The notes under the pieces were generated by a model. That model was not told where the DNA came from. It saw only the letters and a list, made by a program, of their open reading frames with translations, and did not search any database. A stretch of DNA of 64,000 nucleotides, taken from positions 517,845-581,844 of the forward strand of contig NZ_KE383842.1 of NCBI RefSeq assembly GCF_000422465.1, read 5' to 3'. The position numbers and the translations under genes were made by a program. This document shows positions 50,862-59,325 of this stretch, one piece after another (position 1 is the stretch's first letter; every line of letters begins with the position of its first letter). The DNA comes from Paenibacillus harenae DSM 16969. GTDB taxonomy: Bacteria > Bacillota > Bacilli > Paenibacillales > Paenibacillaceae.

Positions 50862-52478
50862 TTAATGGTTCACGAGCCCTATTCGGTCATGCGGGTCGCT
50901 ATGTCTGCTTTCTACCTTGACCATATTGAGAAGCGCATATCGAATACTGTCAACCAGCGCTTCCCAGCTTGCTTCAATTACGTTGCTCGATACGCCCACC
51001 GTGCTCCATGTATTCTCGAGGCTGGTCGATTCGATCAGCACGCGTACTTTGGCGGCCGTAGCGTCCTTCTCGTCGATGACCCGCACTTTGTAATCGGATA
51101 GATGGATTTCCTCGATCTTCGGATAGAACTGCACGAGCGCTTTGCGCAGGGCGTTGTCCAATGCGTTGACGGGACCGTTTCCTTCAGCTGCCGTATACAC
51201 CTGCTGGCCGTCGACGTTGATCTTCACGATCGCTTCGGAAATCATCTGGCCGTTCGTTTTCTCGACGAGCATCTTGAACGATTCCACCTTGAAAATTTCC
51301 TTCGACTCGCCGCCGAATGCTTCGCGAAGAAGCAGCTCAAGAGAGGCGTCGGCTCCTTCGAATTGATAGCCCTGATGCTCGAGCTCCTTGATTTGATCCA
51401 TAATCAGCTTCGTTTTCTCATTGTTCGCATTAACGTCAAGCCCAAGCTCCTGCGCCTTCGAGATGATGTTGCTTTGTCCGGCGAGCTCGGATACGAGAAT
51501 CCGCTGTTTATTGCCGACCAGCTCAGGCTGGATATGCTCATAGGTTTTGGAATCCTTCATGATGGCAGAGACGTGAATCCCGCCCTTATGCGCGAAAGCG
51601 GCATTTCCGACGAATGCTTGGCCTACAGGCATATGCACGTTAGCGATTTCGCTTACGTAACGTGCCGTGCTCGTAAGGGAACGCAGCTTTTCTTCGGACA
51701 AAACATCGTATTTCATCTTGATTTGGAGATTCGGGATAATCGAGCATAGGTTCGCGTTGCCGCAGCGCTCGCCGTAACCGTTAATCGTTCCCTGAACCTG
51801 CCTCGCGCCGGCTTGAACCGCCGCGAGCGAGTTCGCAACGGCCAGCTCGCAGTCATTGTGCGTATGAATGCCGATCGGCGCATTCAGCTCCTTGCGGATG
51901 CGCGTTACGATATCGTGGACTTCGCCCGGGAGCGTGCCGCCGTTCGTGTCGCACAGCACAAGCCAGTCCGCGCCAGCTTCTTCCGCTTTCTTCAACACGG
52001 AAATCGCATATTCGGGATTGTGCTTGTAGCCGTCAAAAAAGTGCTCCGCATCAAATAACGCTTCCATGCCGTTGCGCTTCAGGAACGCCACCGAGTCGTA
52101 GATCATGGCCAGGTTCTCTTCCAGCGACGTCTGCAGCGCGGTATGTACATGGAAGTCCCATGATTTGCCGACAAGCGTAGCCGCAGGCACACCGGATTCC
52201 GCGATTCGCACAAGACTCGCATCCTGCTCGGCCAGGCTGTTCTTCCGGCGCGTACTTCCGAATGCCGTAACCTTGGCGCTGAGATTGAATGCTCTGATCC
52301 TCTGGAAAAATTCGATATCCTTGCTATTGCTTCCCGGATTGCCGCCTTCAATATAATGGACGCCCAGCGCGTCAAGCTTCTGGGCAATTTTTAATTTGTC
52401 ATCCGCCGACAGGCTAATCCCTTCACCTTGTGTACCGTCACGCAGCGTCGTATCAAAGATTGAAATGTTGGTTGTCAT
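50862..52478 (-). CDS. cimA: Citramalate synthase
   Basis: 538 residues. DTTLRDGTQGEGISLSADDK is the substrate and metal-binding loop of the isopropylmalate synthase superfamily; CDTNGGTLP and HTHNDCELAVAN follow, and a C-terminal LeuA-type regulatory domain begins about 410. CimA condenses pyruvate with acetyl-CoA to (R)-citramalate for isoleucine (threonine-independent route). The GQGEGISLS wording separates it from LeuA. ATG follows GGAGGCG. Leader is short, so no T-box fits. Confidence 0.93.
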   Translation of the reverse strand: MTTNISIFDTTLRDGTQGEGISLSADDKLKIAQKLDALGVHYIEGGNPGSNSKDIEFFQRIRAFNLSAKVTAFGSTRRKNSLAEQDASLVRIAESGVPAATLVGKSWDFHVHTALQTSLEENLAMIYDSVAFLKRNGMEALFDAEHFFDGYKHNPEYAISVLKKAEEAGADWLVLCDTNGGTLPGEVHDIVTRIRKELNAPIGIHTHNDCELAVANSLAAVQAGARQVQGTINGYGERCGNANLCSIIPNLQIKMKYDVLSEEKLRSLTSTARYVSEIANVHMPVGQAFVGNAAFAHKGGIHVSAIMKDSKTYEHIQPELVGNKQRILVSELAGQSNIISKAQELGLDVNANNEKTKLIMDQIKELEHQGYQFEGADASLELLLREAFGGESKEIFKVESFKMLVEKTNGQMISEAIVKINVDGQQVYTAAEGNGPVNALDNALRKALVQFYPKIEEIHLSDYKVRVIDEKDATAAKVRVLIESTSLENTWSTVGVSSNVIEASWEALVDSIRYALLNMVKVESRHSDPHDRIGLVNH

Positions 52479-52595
52479 TAACGGGACGCCTCCTTCACTG
52501 ATAGCCTTTTCAAATCATAATTTACTATTATAACACTTGTTGTGCCGAAAGTAGAGAGGGGGGATGCAATTTTGTCCATTTTCGGCCCAAATGCG

Positions 52596-52624
52596 TTGAC
52601 TTGAACTTATTGGAATTGTATGCT
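52596..52624 (+). promoter_or_regulatory. Probable promoter of the Y-family polymerase gene
   Basis: TTGACT (52596-52601) and TATGCT (52619-52624) 17 bp apart. No GAAC-N4-GTTC SOS box is visible nearby. Confidence 0.6.
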
Positions 52625-52683
52625 GGGGGTGGTTAAGCTTATGTGCGTTTCATGGATGAAGACGGGCGGTGCGGCTAGCTGAT

Positions 52684-53970
52684 ATGGCAAATGTAAATGA
52701 ACATTACCCGGTCAAGGGCAGGGTTATCATACATCTGGATATGAACGCTTTCTATTGCTCCGTGCATGAAGCGGAGGAACCGGAGAAATATAAGAACAAG
52801 CCGACAGCGGTGTCGGGCAGCGTGGAACAGCGCAAAGGCATTATCGTCACCTGCTCGTACACGGCAAGGAGCAAAGGAATTAAAACCGGCATGACGGTTC
52901 GCCAGGCGGTGAAGCTTTGTCCGGAGCTCATCCTGATCAGCCCGAATTTTGAATTGTACCGCAAATATTCGCGCGGATTTATGTCCATTGCGCGGCAGTT
53001 CACTCCGCTTGTGGAATCGGTATCGATCGATGAGTGTTACATGGATATCACCGGATCCAAAATGTTCGGTACGCCGCTTGAGATCGCAACGAAGCTGCAG
53101 CAGCGGATTCAAACGGAGTGGTCGCTGCCCTGCTCGATCGGTCTCGCCCCTAACAAGCTGCTCGCGAAGATGGCATCAGACATGAAGAAGCCGAACGGTC
53201 TTACCGTTCTTCGGATCCGCGATGTAAAGAACATTCTGTGGGATAAACCGTGCGACACCTTATTCGGAATCGGCAGGAAGACGGCGGATAAGCTGGATAA
53301 GCTGAATATACGTACGATCGGACAGCTGGCGAAGACGGACGAGGCAATGCTTGTTAAACATTTTGGCGTAGTCGGCTCTTGGATGAAATCGGCTGCGTAC
53401 GGCATTGACCATGCGGAGGTAAATCCGAACAGGGAGCGCAACAAATCGATCGGCCATACGACGACGCTGCCGAGCGACCTGACTGCAAGGGAGGATGTGT
53501 ACCGCGTCCTTCTTAACCTGGCGGATCAGACGGGGCGGAGGCTGCGCAGACAGAAGCTGGTCGCGACAACGGTTCAGCTCACGATTCGGAAGCCGGATAT
53601 GACGACGATTACGCGTTCCCATACGTTAGATGCGCCGACGCAGTCGACTGAGGATTTTTATAAGGAAGCATGCAAGCTGTATGATCAGCACTGGAGAACC
53701 GGAGAACCGATAAGGCTGCTTGGCGTCACGCTTCAAAACCTGTCGCTTCTGGAAGAAACGGCGCTGCAGCTCGATATATTCAACTATGAGCAGCAGCCCC
53801 GCAAGGAGGCTTTGACGAAGGCGATGGATCAACTGCGGGATAGGTTCGGGGAGAGCGCGGTTTTAACCGCGGGAATGCTGGGAGACGACCCGTCCACCTT
53901 AATAAGGAATAAACGAATTCGCGGGACATCCTTGCAAAAGGATGATAGTTTGTTATATATTGATGATTGA
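52684..53970 (+). CDS. dinB: Y-family DNA polymerase IV
   Basis: 428 residues. Catalytic Asp in IHLDMNAFYCSVH and the Asp-Glu pair in SVSIDECYMDI; CSIGLAPNKLLAKMAS, helix-hairpin-helix FGIGRKTADKLDKLNI and little-finger domain follow. Error-prone translesion synthesis. Length and text fit Bacillus YqjH/YqjW. GTG at 52669 is an alternative start. The C-terminal end lacks an obvious QLxLF clamp motif except QLDIF at about 365-370. Confidence 0.92.
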   Translation: MANVNEHYPVKGRVIIHLDMNAFYCSVHEAEEPEKYKNKPTAVSGSVEQRKGIIVTCSYTARSKGIKTGMTVRQAVKLCPELILISPNFELYRKYSRGFMSIARQFTPLVESVSIDECYMDITGSKMFGTPLEIATKLQQRIQTEWSLPCSIGLAPNKLLAKMASDMKKPNGLTVLRIRDVKNILWDKPCDTLFGIGRKTADKLDKLNIRTIGQLAKTDEAMLVKHFGVVGSWMKSAAYGIDHAEVNPNRERNKSIGHTTTLPSDLTAREDVYRVLLNLADQTGRRLRRQKLVATTVQLTIRKPDMTTITRSHTLDAPTQSTEDFYKEACKLYDQHWRTGEPIRLLGVTLQNLSLLEETALQLDIFNYEQQPRKEALTKAMDQLRDRFGESAVLTAGMLGDDPSTLIRNKRIRGTSLQKDDSLLYIDD

Positions 53971-53987
53971 AGCTTGACTGGAGATAA

Positions 53988-54272
<285 letters not shown>

Positions 54273-54283
54273 TTAGAATGGAG

Positions 54284-54327
54284 AAAAGCTTCTTCTCGCT
54301 GACGGATCGGCGGGGAGAAGCTTTTTT
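54284..54327 (+). terminator. Intrinsic terminator of fer
   Basis: AAAAGCTTCTTCTCGC pairs with the mirror GGGGAGAAGCTTTT ending 54326, then T-run. Confidence 0.85.
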
Positions 54328-54417
54328 GCATTTCTCTATACGGAATGAACAAGCAGCTGCAATGGCGTTACCGTTCTGCCGATAATAGGATTATACCTAT
54401 GGCTGGGAGGATATGGA

Positions 54418-55827
54418 ATGGAAGACCCGAAAGATATTTTCTATTTGAAGCAATTTGTGAAGAGGCATCCCGGCAATCAAATGGGCTGGTATTTGCTGGG
54501 CAAACAATATCTGCTTGCGGGGAAAGACGGCAAAGCGAACTATTGTTTCCTCCAAGCGGGAGAGGTTTACGACGCATTTGAGAATGAAAGCCACCCGTTA
54601 TCGGAAAATCAGCTTCAGCAGCTTCGGGATTGGGATAAAAAGCAAAAGAAAAAGCGTCTTGCGCGACGGGCGGTCGCTATAGCGATATTGCTTCTGCTTG
54701 CCGCTATATGGATTCCAGGCAAAGGTACCGTTGACCAAGAGAAAGAAGCGATACTGCCTCTTCCGGGTATTCCTATCGGTACAGCGCCGCTTGGCGTCGT
54801 TGTCGTGCCCTTGAAGGAGCTGAGGCCAATCGGATATGCTTGGAACAGCTTGACGAGAGCGGGCTTGGAAGCTCCGAAGCTGACCGTAGCGGCCCGCATG
54901 GAGGAGGAAAACGGCTGGCGAAAGTGGACGGGGAGAACGAAGCTGCTCATGTCCGTCAATCGGGAGGACGCTGCAGGGAAGCTGGAAGTTGCCATGTTAG
55001 ACCGGGATGCCTGCTCCTGTGAGCCGTCTGGGGATTCGGCCGCTTCGATGCTGTATGAGAAGTGGGCTTCGCGGCAGGAGACGCATTGGACGCTGTCCAG
55101 CGCGATCTATCATTATGAACGGAAATATAAAAAATGGCCGGAGAAGCTCGACGATCTCATCCGCCCCTATCCGCATAACGTGTTAGCAGGTGAGCGGAAC
55201 GGGATGCGCGAGATGTTTGCTGATGTGCTGAATAAGCTGAGGAACGATCTGAAGCCAACGAACGGCAAGGGCGTTTCCGGAACGGATGTGCAGCCGGATC
55301 AACCGTCGGATGGGGATGAGACGGACAGCATGACATCCATAAGATCTATCGTAGGCACGAACGGGATCCTGGATCAGGAGTGGTCCAAGCCGCTTGAAAT
55401 TATCGTCGATAAGGCTGCGCACCGGCTTGCCGTCGTCCAGGGAAACATAATCGTGCGCAGCTATACAGTAGGTCTGGGAGGCGATGAAACGCCGGAGGGC
55501 AGCTTCTATATCAGCGAGAAAGTAAGAAATCCGAACGGGCGCGATGACGGGGTATTCGGAAGCCGGGGAATGACGCTGTCGAACACGCTGTATGCGATCC
55601 ATGGAACCGATGACCCGGCGAGCGTCGGCAAGGATAAGTCGCTTGGCTGCGTCCGTATGAACAAAGACGATGTGGAGGAGCTGTTCGATCTCGTTCCGTT
55701 GGGGACAATCGTGCATATAAAAAACGGGACGCTTCCGTCCAAGTCGCAGCAGCCGGCTGAGAGATTTAAGCTGGAACCGCGGCAGAACGAAACCAATCCC
55801 GCTAAAATATATGAATGGTTGACGTAA
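54418..55827 (+). CDS. L,D-transpeptidase (YkuD) with cytosolic TPR-like N-terminus
   Basis: 469 residues. Residues 1-75 form a soluble helical part (FLKQFVKRHPGNQMGWYLLGKQYLLAG, tetratricopeptide-like); a basic stretch and one helix (about 83-99) span the membrane; the rest is outside. The YkuD domain (about 320-450) ends in HGTDDPASVGKDKSLGCVRM with catalytic His (about 393) and Cys (about 412). It makes 3-3 cross-links or attaches proteins to peptidoglycan. A cytosolic TPR-like part is uncommon among YkuD proteins and suggests coupling to an internal partner. ATG follows GGGAGGATATGG. Confidence 0.88.
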   Translation: MEDPKDIFYLKQFVKRHPGNQMGWYLLGKQYLLAGKDGKANYCFLQAGEVYDAFENESHPLSENQLQQLRDWDKKQKKKRLARRAVAIAILLLLAAIWIPGKGTVDQEKEAILPLPGIPIGTAPLGVVVVPLKELRPIGYAWNSLTRAGLEAPKLTVAARMEEENGWRKWTGRTKLLMSVNREDAAGKLEVAMLDRDACSCEPSGDSAASMLYEKWASRQETHWTLSSAIYHYERKYKKWPEKLDDLIRPYPHNVLAGERNGMREMFADVLNKLRNDLKPTNGKGVSGTDVQPDQPSDGDETDSMTSIRSIVGTNGILDQEWSKPLEIIVDKAAHRLAVVQGNIIVRSYTVGLGGDETPEGSFYISEKVRNPNGRDDGVFGSRGMTLSNTLYAIHGTDDPASVGKDKSLGCVRMNKDDVEELFDLVPLGTIVHIKNGTLPSKSQQPAERFKLEPRQNETNPAKIYEWLT

Positions 55828-55830
55828 TGA

Positions 55831-55971
55831 TTATGTGGAGAGAATGAGAAGGACGGAAACGGCTACAATAACGACGCCAACGATGACGGCGACCCAGGTC
55901 AAAGCTTTCTTGTTTAGTTCTTCCTTCGGTTTTGTTTTCATCGTTGCCGGCTTTCTTTTAGCTGCGCTCAT
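55831..55971 (-). CDS. 46-residue single-pass membrane protein
   Basis: The minus-strand frame encodes a basic N-terminus (SAAKRKPATMKTKPKEEL) and one hydrophobic helix ending near the C-terminus (VAVIVGVVIVAVSVLLI). AGAAAGG lies about 10 bases before the ATG. It converges on the L,D-transpeptidase gene with a 3-base gap. The plus-strand reading of the same DNA has no comparable logic. Confidence 0.6.
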   Translation of the reverse strand: MSAAKRKPATMKTKPKEELNKKALTWVAVIVGVVIVAVSVLLILST

Positions 55972-56144
55972 CGACAATCAACCTTTCTATTTCATAGTTA
56001 TAATATCATGCTTTCATTGTAATCGTTTTCTTGACAAGCCGCAATATTCCGGATGCTTGCCTGCAGCCTGCAAGCTCTTTTCTTTTTGTTGCAAAAAAGA
56101 TAAACTGACAGGTAGAACATACATCTGAGAACGGAGTGGGTAAG

Positions 56145-57242
56145 TTGCTTTATTCTTCTTTATTAAAACCTATATTTTTCCGAATGGATCCGGAGAAGGC
56201 GCACCATATCGTCATAGACGGTTTAGCCGCAGGAGGCAAAGTGCCCGGCCTGAACGGATTGATGCATGCCATGTACGGCGTAGCGAAGTCGCCCGAGCTT
56301 GCTGTCGATCTGTTCGGATTACAATTTCCCCATCCGGTCGGCCTCGCGGCAGGCCTGGACAAAAACGGCAAGGCTGCCGACGGTTTCTCAAGCATAGGCT
56401 TAGGCTTCGCCGAGGTAGGGACCGTGACGCCGAAGGGACAAGCCGGCAATGAGCTGCCAAGGCTGTTTCGATTGCCGCCTGACGAAGCGCTCATAAACCG
56501 GATGGGCTTTAATAACGACGGTACGGCAGCAATGGCCGAACGTTTGTCCCGCCGGAAAATAAACCGAATTCCGATCGCGGTCAATATCGGTAAAAACAAA
56601 ACGACGCCGAATGAACTGGCGCACGAGGATTACCAGACTTGCATTCGCGATTTATATACATATGGCGATTTTTTTGTCGTTAATATCAGCTCGCCGAACA
56701 CGCCGGATTTAAGAGATTTGCAGCATGGCGAAGAGTTGAGAAATCTGCTTGGCGCCGTCGTAAAAGAAATCAACGCTCAAGCGGCGAAAGCGGGAACGAA
56801 GCCGAAGCCGGTGCTCGTCAAGATCGCCCCGGATATGACCGGGCAGCAGCTGGAGCTAACGGTCGCTACCATTATGGAAAGCGGCGTGTCGGGCATCATT
56901 GCGACGAATACGACCTTATCCCGATCCGGTCTGCGGCATTCGAACGCGGGTGAAACGGGCGGCCTTAGCGGGAAGCCGCTGCGGGACCGTTCGACCGAGG
57001 TCATTCGCGCCGTATACCGGCAGACGGGCGGGCAGCTGCCAATTATCGGCTCGGGCGGCATCTTTACCGCACAAGATGCATACGATAAAATCCGCGCGGG
57101 AGCATCTCTGGTTGAAGTTTATACCGCTCTTATTTATAAAGGTCCCGGCTTGCTCCGCGAAATCACCGGGGGTTTGAAGGAATGCTTGCGTAGGGATGGC
57201 TTTCGCAATATTGCCCAAGCGGTAGGCGCAGAACATCGTTAA
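56145..57242 (+). CDS. pyrD: Dihydroorotate dehydrogenase, quinone type (class 2)
   Basis: 365 residues. N-terminal membrane-association helices (YSSLLKPIFFRMDPEKAHHIV), GLAAGLDKNGKAAD, TVTPKGQAGNELPRLFRL, catalytic Ser in NISSPNTPDLR, and IGSGGIFTAQDAYDKI. It oxidises dihydroorotate to orotate with quinone in pyrimidine synthesis. Firmicutes often use class 1B PyrD/PyrK within the pyr operon, so a lone class 2 enzyme is notable though found in Paenibacillus. TTG at 56145 behind GGAGTGGG is preferred; GTG at 56136 overlaps that site. Confidence 0.9.
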   Translation: MLYSSLLKPIFFRMDPEKAHHIVIDGLAAGGKVPGLNGLMHAMYGVAKSPELAVDLFGLQFPHPVGLAAGLDKNGKAADGFSSIGLGFAEVGTVTPKGQAGNELPRLFRLPPDEALINRMGFNNDGTAAMAERLSRRKINRIPIAVNIGKNKTTPNELAHEDYQTCIRDLYTYGDFFVVNISSPNTPDLRDLQHGEELRNLLGAVVKEINAQAAKAGTKPKPVLVKIAPDMTGQQLELTVATIMESGVSGIIATNTTLSRSGLRHSNAGETGGLSGKPLRDRSTEVIRAVYRQTGGQLPIIGSGGIFTAQDAYDKIRAGASLVEVYTALIYKGPGLLREITGGLKECLRRDGFRNIAQAVGAEHR

Positions 57243-57259
57243 GAACAGGAGGCGGCCGG

Positions 57260-58063
57260 ATGGACGGTAGAGACTGGAGTCTTTTTTTACAGCCTTATGA
57301 ACAAGCGGTTGAAGAATTGAAAGTGAAGTTCAAGACGATGCGTGTTGAACTGAAAATAAGAGAGGCATACGCGCCGATTGAATTTGTCACCGGCCGGGTT
57401 AAACGGATATCGAGCATCCTGGAGAAAGCCAAACGGCTTAACGTTCCGGCTGACCAGCTCGATACGGGGATCGAGGATATAGCGGGCATACGGATTATGT
57501 GCCAATTTGTCGACGACATTCATCGCGTTGCCGATCTGATTCGTTCCCGGAAAGATTTATCGCTCGTATACGAGAAGGATTATATTACGAATTTCAAAGA
57601 CAGCGGCTATCGCAGTTACCATATGATCGTTAATTATCCGGTCCAAACGGCTTTAGGCTATAAAATCGTGCTCGCCGAAATTCAAATCCGTACGCTCGCG
57701 ATGAATTTCTGGGCTACGATTGAACATTCGCTCAATTATAAATTTAAAGAAAGCCTGCCGGAGGATGTCCGCAACAGGCTGAAGAAAGCGGCCGAAGCGG
57801 CCGCTCAGCTCGATACGGAAATGACGAGCATCCGTAAGGAAATATTGGATGCGCAGACCGAATTCGAGGAGCAATCGAACGTCGTGTCCAAGGTGCTGAA
57901 CGGCATACAGGATTTGTACTTCTACCATCGTGTCCGGGAAGCGGCGCAGTTCCAGATGAAATTTAACGAGCAGTTCGAGAAAGAGGATTATCAGGGATTG
58001 AACCAATTATCGCTTGATATTCAAACCGCGATCGGCAAAGCGAAGAAGGCAAATCAAAGTTGA
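57260..58063 (+). CDS. Small alarmone synthetase (RelQ/YjbM-like)
   Basis: 267 residues. RelA/SpoT synthetase domain only: GRVKRISSILEKAKR, DIAGIRIMCQFVDDI, KDSGYRSYHMIVNYP and EIQIRTLAMNFWATIEHSLNYK, which include the ATP and GTP-binding residues. No hydrolase, TGS or ACT domain. It makes (p)ppGpp under stress. ATG is 18 bp after pyrD, behind AGGAGG, so co-transcribed. Confidence 0.92.
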   Translation: MDGRDWSLFLQPYEQAVEELKVKFKTMRVELKIREAYAPIEFVTGRVKRISSILEKAKRLNVPADQLDTGIEDIAGIRIMCQFVDDIHRVADLIRSRKDLSLVYEKDYITNFKDSGYRSYHMIVNYPVQTALGYKIVLAEIQIRTLAMNFWATIEHSLNYKFKESLPEDVRNRLKKAAEAAAQLDTEMTSIRKEILDAQTEFEEQSNVVSKVLNGIQDLYFYHRVREAAQFQMKFNEQFEKEDYQGLNQLSLDIQTAIGKAKKANQS

Positions 58064-58108
58064 CGCAAAAGAAGAGGCCGAGCGGTGAGCTCAGCCTCTT
58101 CTTTTGCG
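58064..58108. terminator. Bidirectional intrinsic terminator
   Basis: A 15-bp perfect stem (58064-58078 with 58094-58108) rich in A on one side and T on the other. Confidence 0.92.
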
Positions 58109-58122
58109 TATGGCCGGCAAGA

Positions 58123-58668
58123 CTAGCCTTTCTGCTTAGGCTTATACGATGCGTCTATCGCGACTCGTATTTCCTCAGCTGTCTTGCCTTGTTTGCTTAA
58201 GGCGATGACATCCTCCATCTCCTTCTTGCAGATGCCGCAGCTTGTGCTGTGATTCGTCCAAGTAACGCTGCCCTCGTCCGCGGGATGCTCGGCGACATAG
58301 CACCGCAACAGCGAGTCATGCGGCGTCTCAACCGCAATGCCTTCCGCGCAGCCGCAGTAGCAGGTAATGCCGCTCATAATATGCGCATGCTTCTGCACCG
58401 CTTCATAGAGCTCGCTCGTATGCGGCGTATAATCGGCCAGAAAGCCGGGGAGCTCATCGTAGGAAGCAGTGGTCTGCCAAGTTTCGGAGCCGTGCTGATG
58501 CGTATCTCCATTTCCGTCATCCTTCGCTAAGCCGCAGGCGGTTAAAAGTGTGATAAAAGCGAAGGCGAGCAGCGCCGCGTACATGATACTCCGTATCCGG
58601 GAGGCCTTCAGCTCATCGGCCGCTTGCCCGGAAGCTTCCTCCGCGCTTAATCGCTGTCGTCTCATCAT
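58123..58668 (-). CDS. PCYCGC-motif lipoprotein
   Basis: 181 residues. A hydrophobic segment ends in LLTAC (lipobox, Cys about 45). The domain motif reads GITCYCGCAEG (usual PCYCGC, here with T for P), followed by C in RCYVAEHP and C-x2-C in TSCGICKKEMED. Family function unknown; a Cys-rich redox or metal partner outside the membrane. Its ATG overlaps the stop of the thioredoxin-like gene upstream (ATGA), so translation is coupled. Confidence 0.88.
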   Translation of the reverse strand: MMRRQRLSAEEASGQAADELKASRIRSIMYAALLAFAFITLLTACGLAKDDGNGDTHQHGSETWQTTASYDELPGFLADYTPHTSELYEAVQKHAHIMSGITCYCGCAEGIAVETPHDSLLRCYVAEHPADEGSVTWTNHSTSCGICKKEMEDVIALSKQGKTAEEIRVAIDASYKPKQKG

Positions 58669-59183
58669 TGCGCTTCGGCCCCGGAATATTTGTTGAAGAA
58701 GGCTCTGAAATCATCCAGCGTGTAGCCGGCAGTCGTGCCTTCCTCAGCCAAACCGCCTTCCAATTTGTCAACCTGAACCCCGTCTTTGAAATAAGCCAGA
58801 GTCGGCGTATATTCGACATTGTATTTGTTAAAGTAAGTCGGGAACTCACGCAAATTAAACTGCGGAAGATCGATGCCGAGCTCATCCGCGAGCGGCATTA
58901 ATTGCGGCGTTGTATTCCGGCAATGCGGGCAGTCCGAAGCAAAAAGGTAGACAAAGAAATCTTCCTTATCGGCGACCATTTTGTCTAATTCGGCCGGTAA
59001 TATGATATTCTGATAATGAGGATCGTCCAGCAGGTCGCGGGTAGCCGGATTCAGTTCGGAGACAGGCTTGTCGTATAAGGCGTTCACCTTACCGCTATTG
59101 TTCAGTACGAATATGAAACCAAAAAGAATGACGACGATTGCGACGTACACATAGATCATTCTCACTTTCTTTTTCTTTTTCAT
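58665..59183 (-). CDS. Membrane-anchored thioredoxin-family protein, CPHC active site
   Basis: 172 residues: basic start (KKKKKVR), one membrane anchor (about 9-27) and an extracytoplasmic thioredoxin fold with LFASDCPHCRNTTPQL. cis-Pro is in EYTPTLAYF. CPHC is typical of DsbA-like oxidants. Start at 59183 has GGAGGTAG upstream; longer readings exist to 59276. It forms an operon with the PCYCGC lipoprotein, suggesting the latter is its redox partner. Confidence 0.85.
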   Translation of the reverse strand: MKKKKKVRMIYVYVAIVVILFGFIFVLNNSGKVNALYDKPVSELNPATRDLLDDPHYQNIILPAELDKMVADKEDFFVYLFASDCPHCRNTTPQLMPLADELGIDLPQFNLREFPTYFNKYNVEYTPTLAYFKDGVQVDKLEGGLAEEGTTAGYTLDDFRAFFNKYSGAEAQ

Positions 59184-59325
59184 AAGCTTGTCTACCTCCG
59201 ACATGGATTTATTATGAACTTGCTGGTTCCTTTGCAGCATGTCCTTACTTTTATATATTATATAACAAAGCTGCATCCGTATGTAAGTAGATCGTCATCG
59301 TAGACATTGGCAGGAGGAATTGAGT

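Noticed and set aside
52479-52560. T-box leader for the citramalate synthase gene
   Set aside because: The leader on the minus strand is too short, since a TATAAT lies about 50 bp from the start codon.
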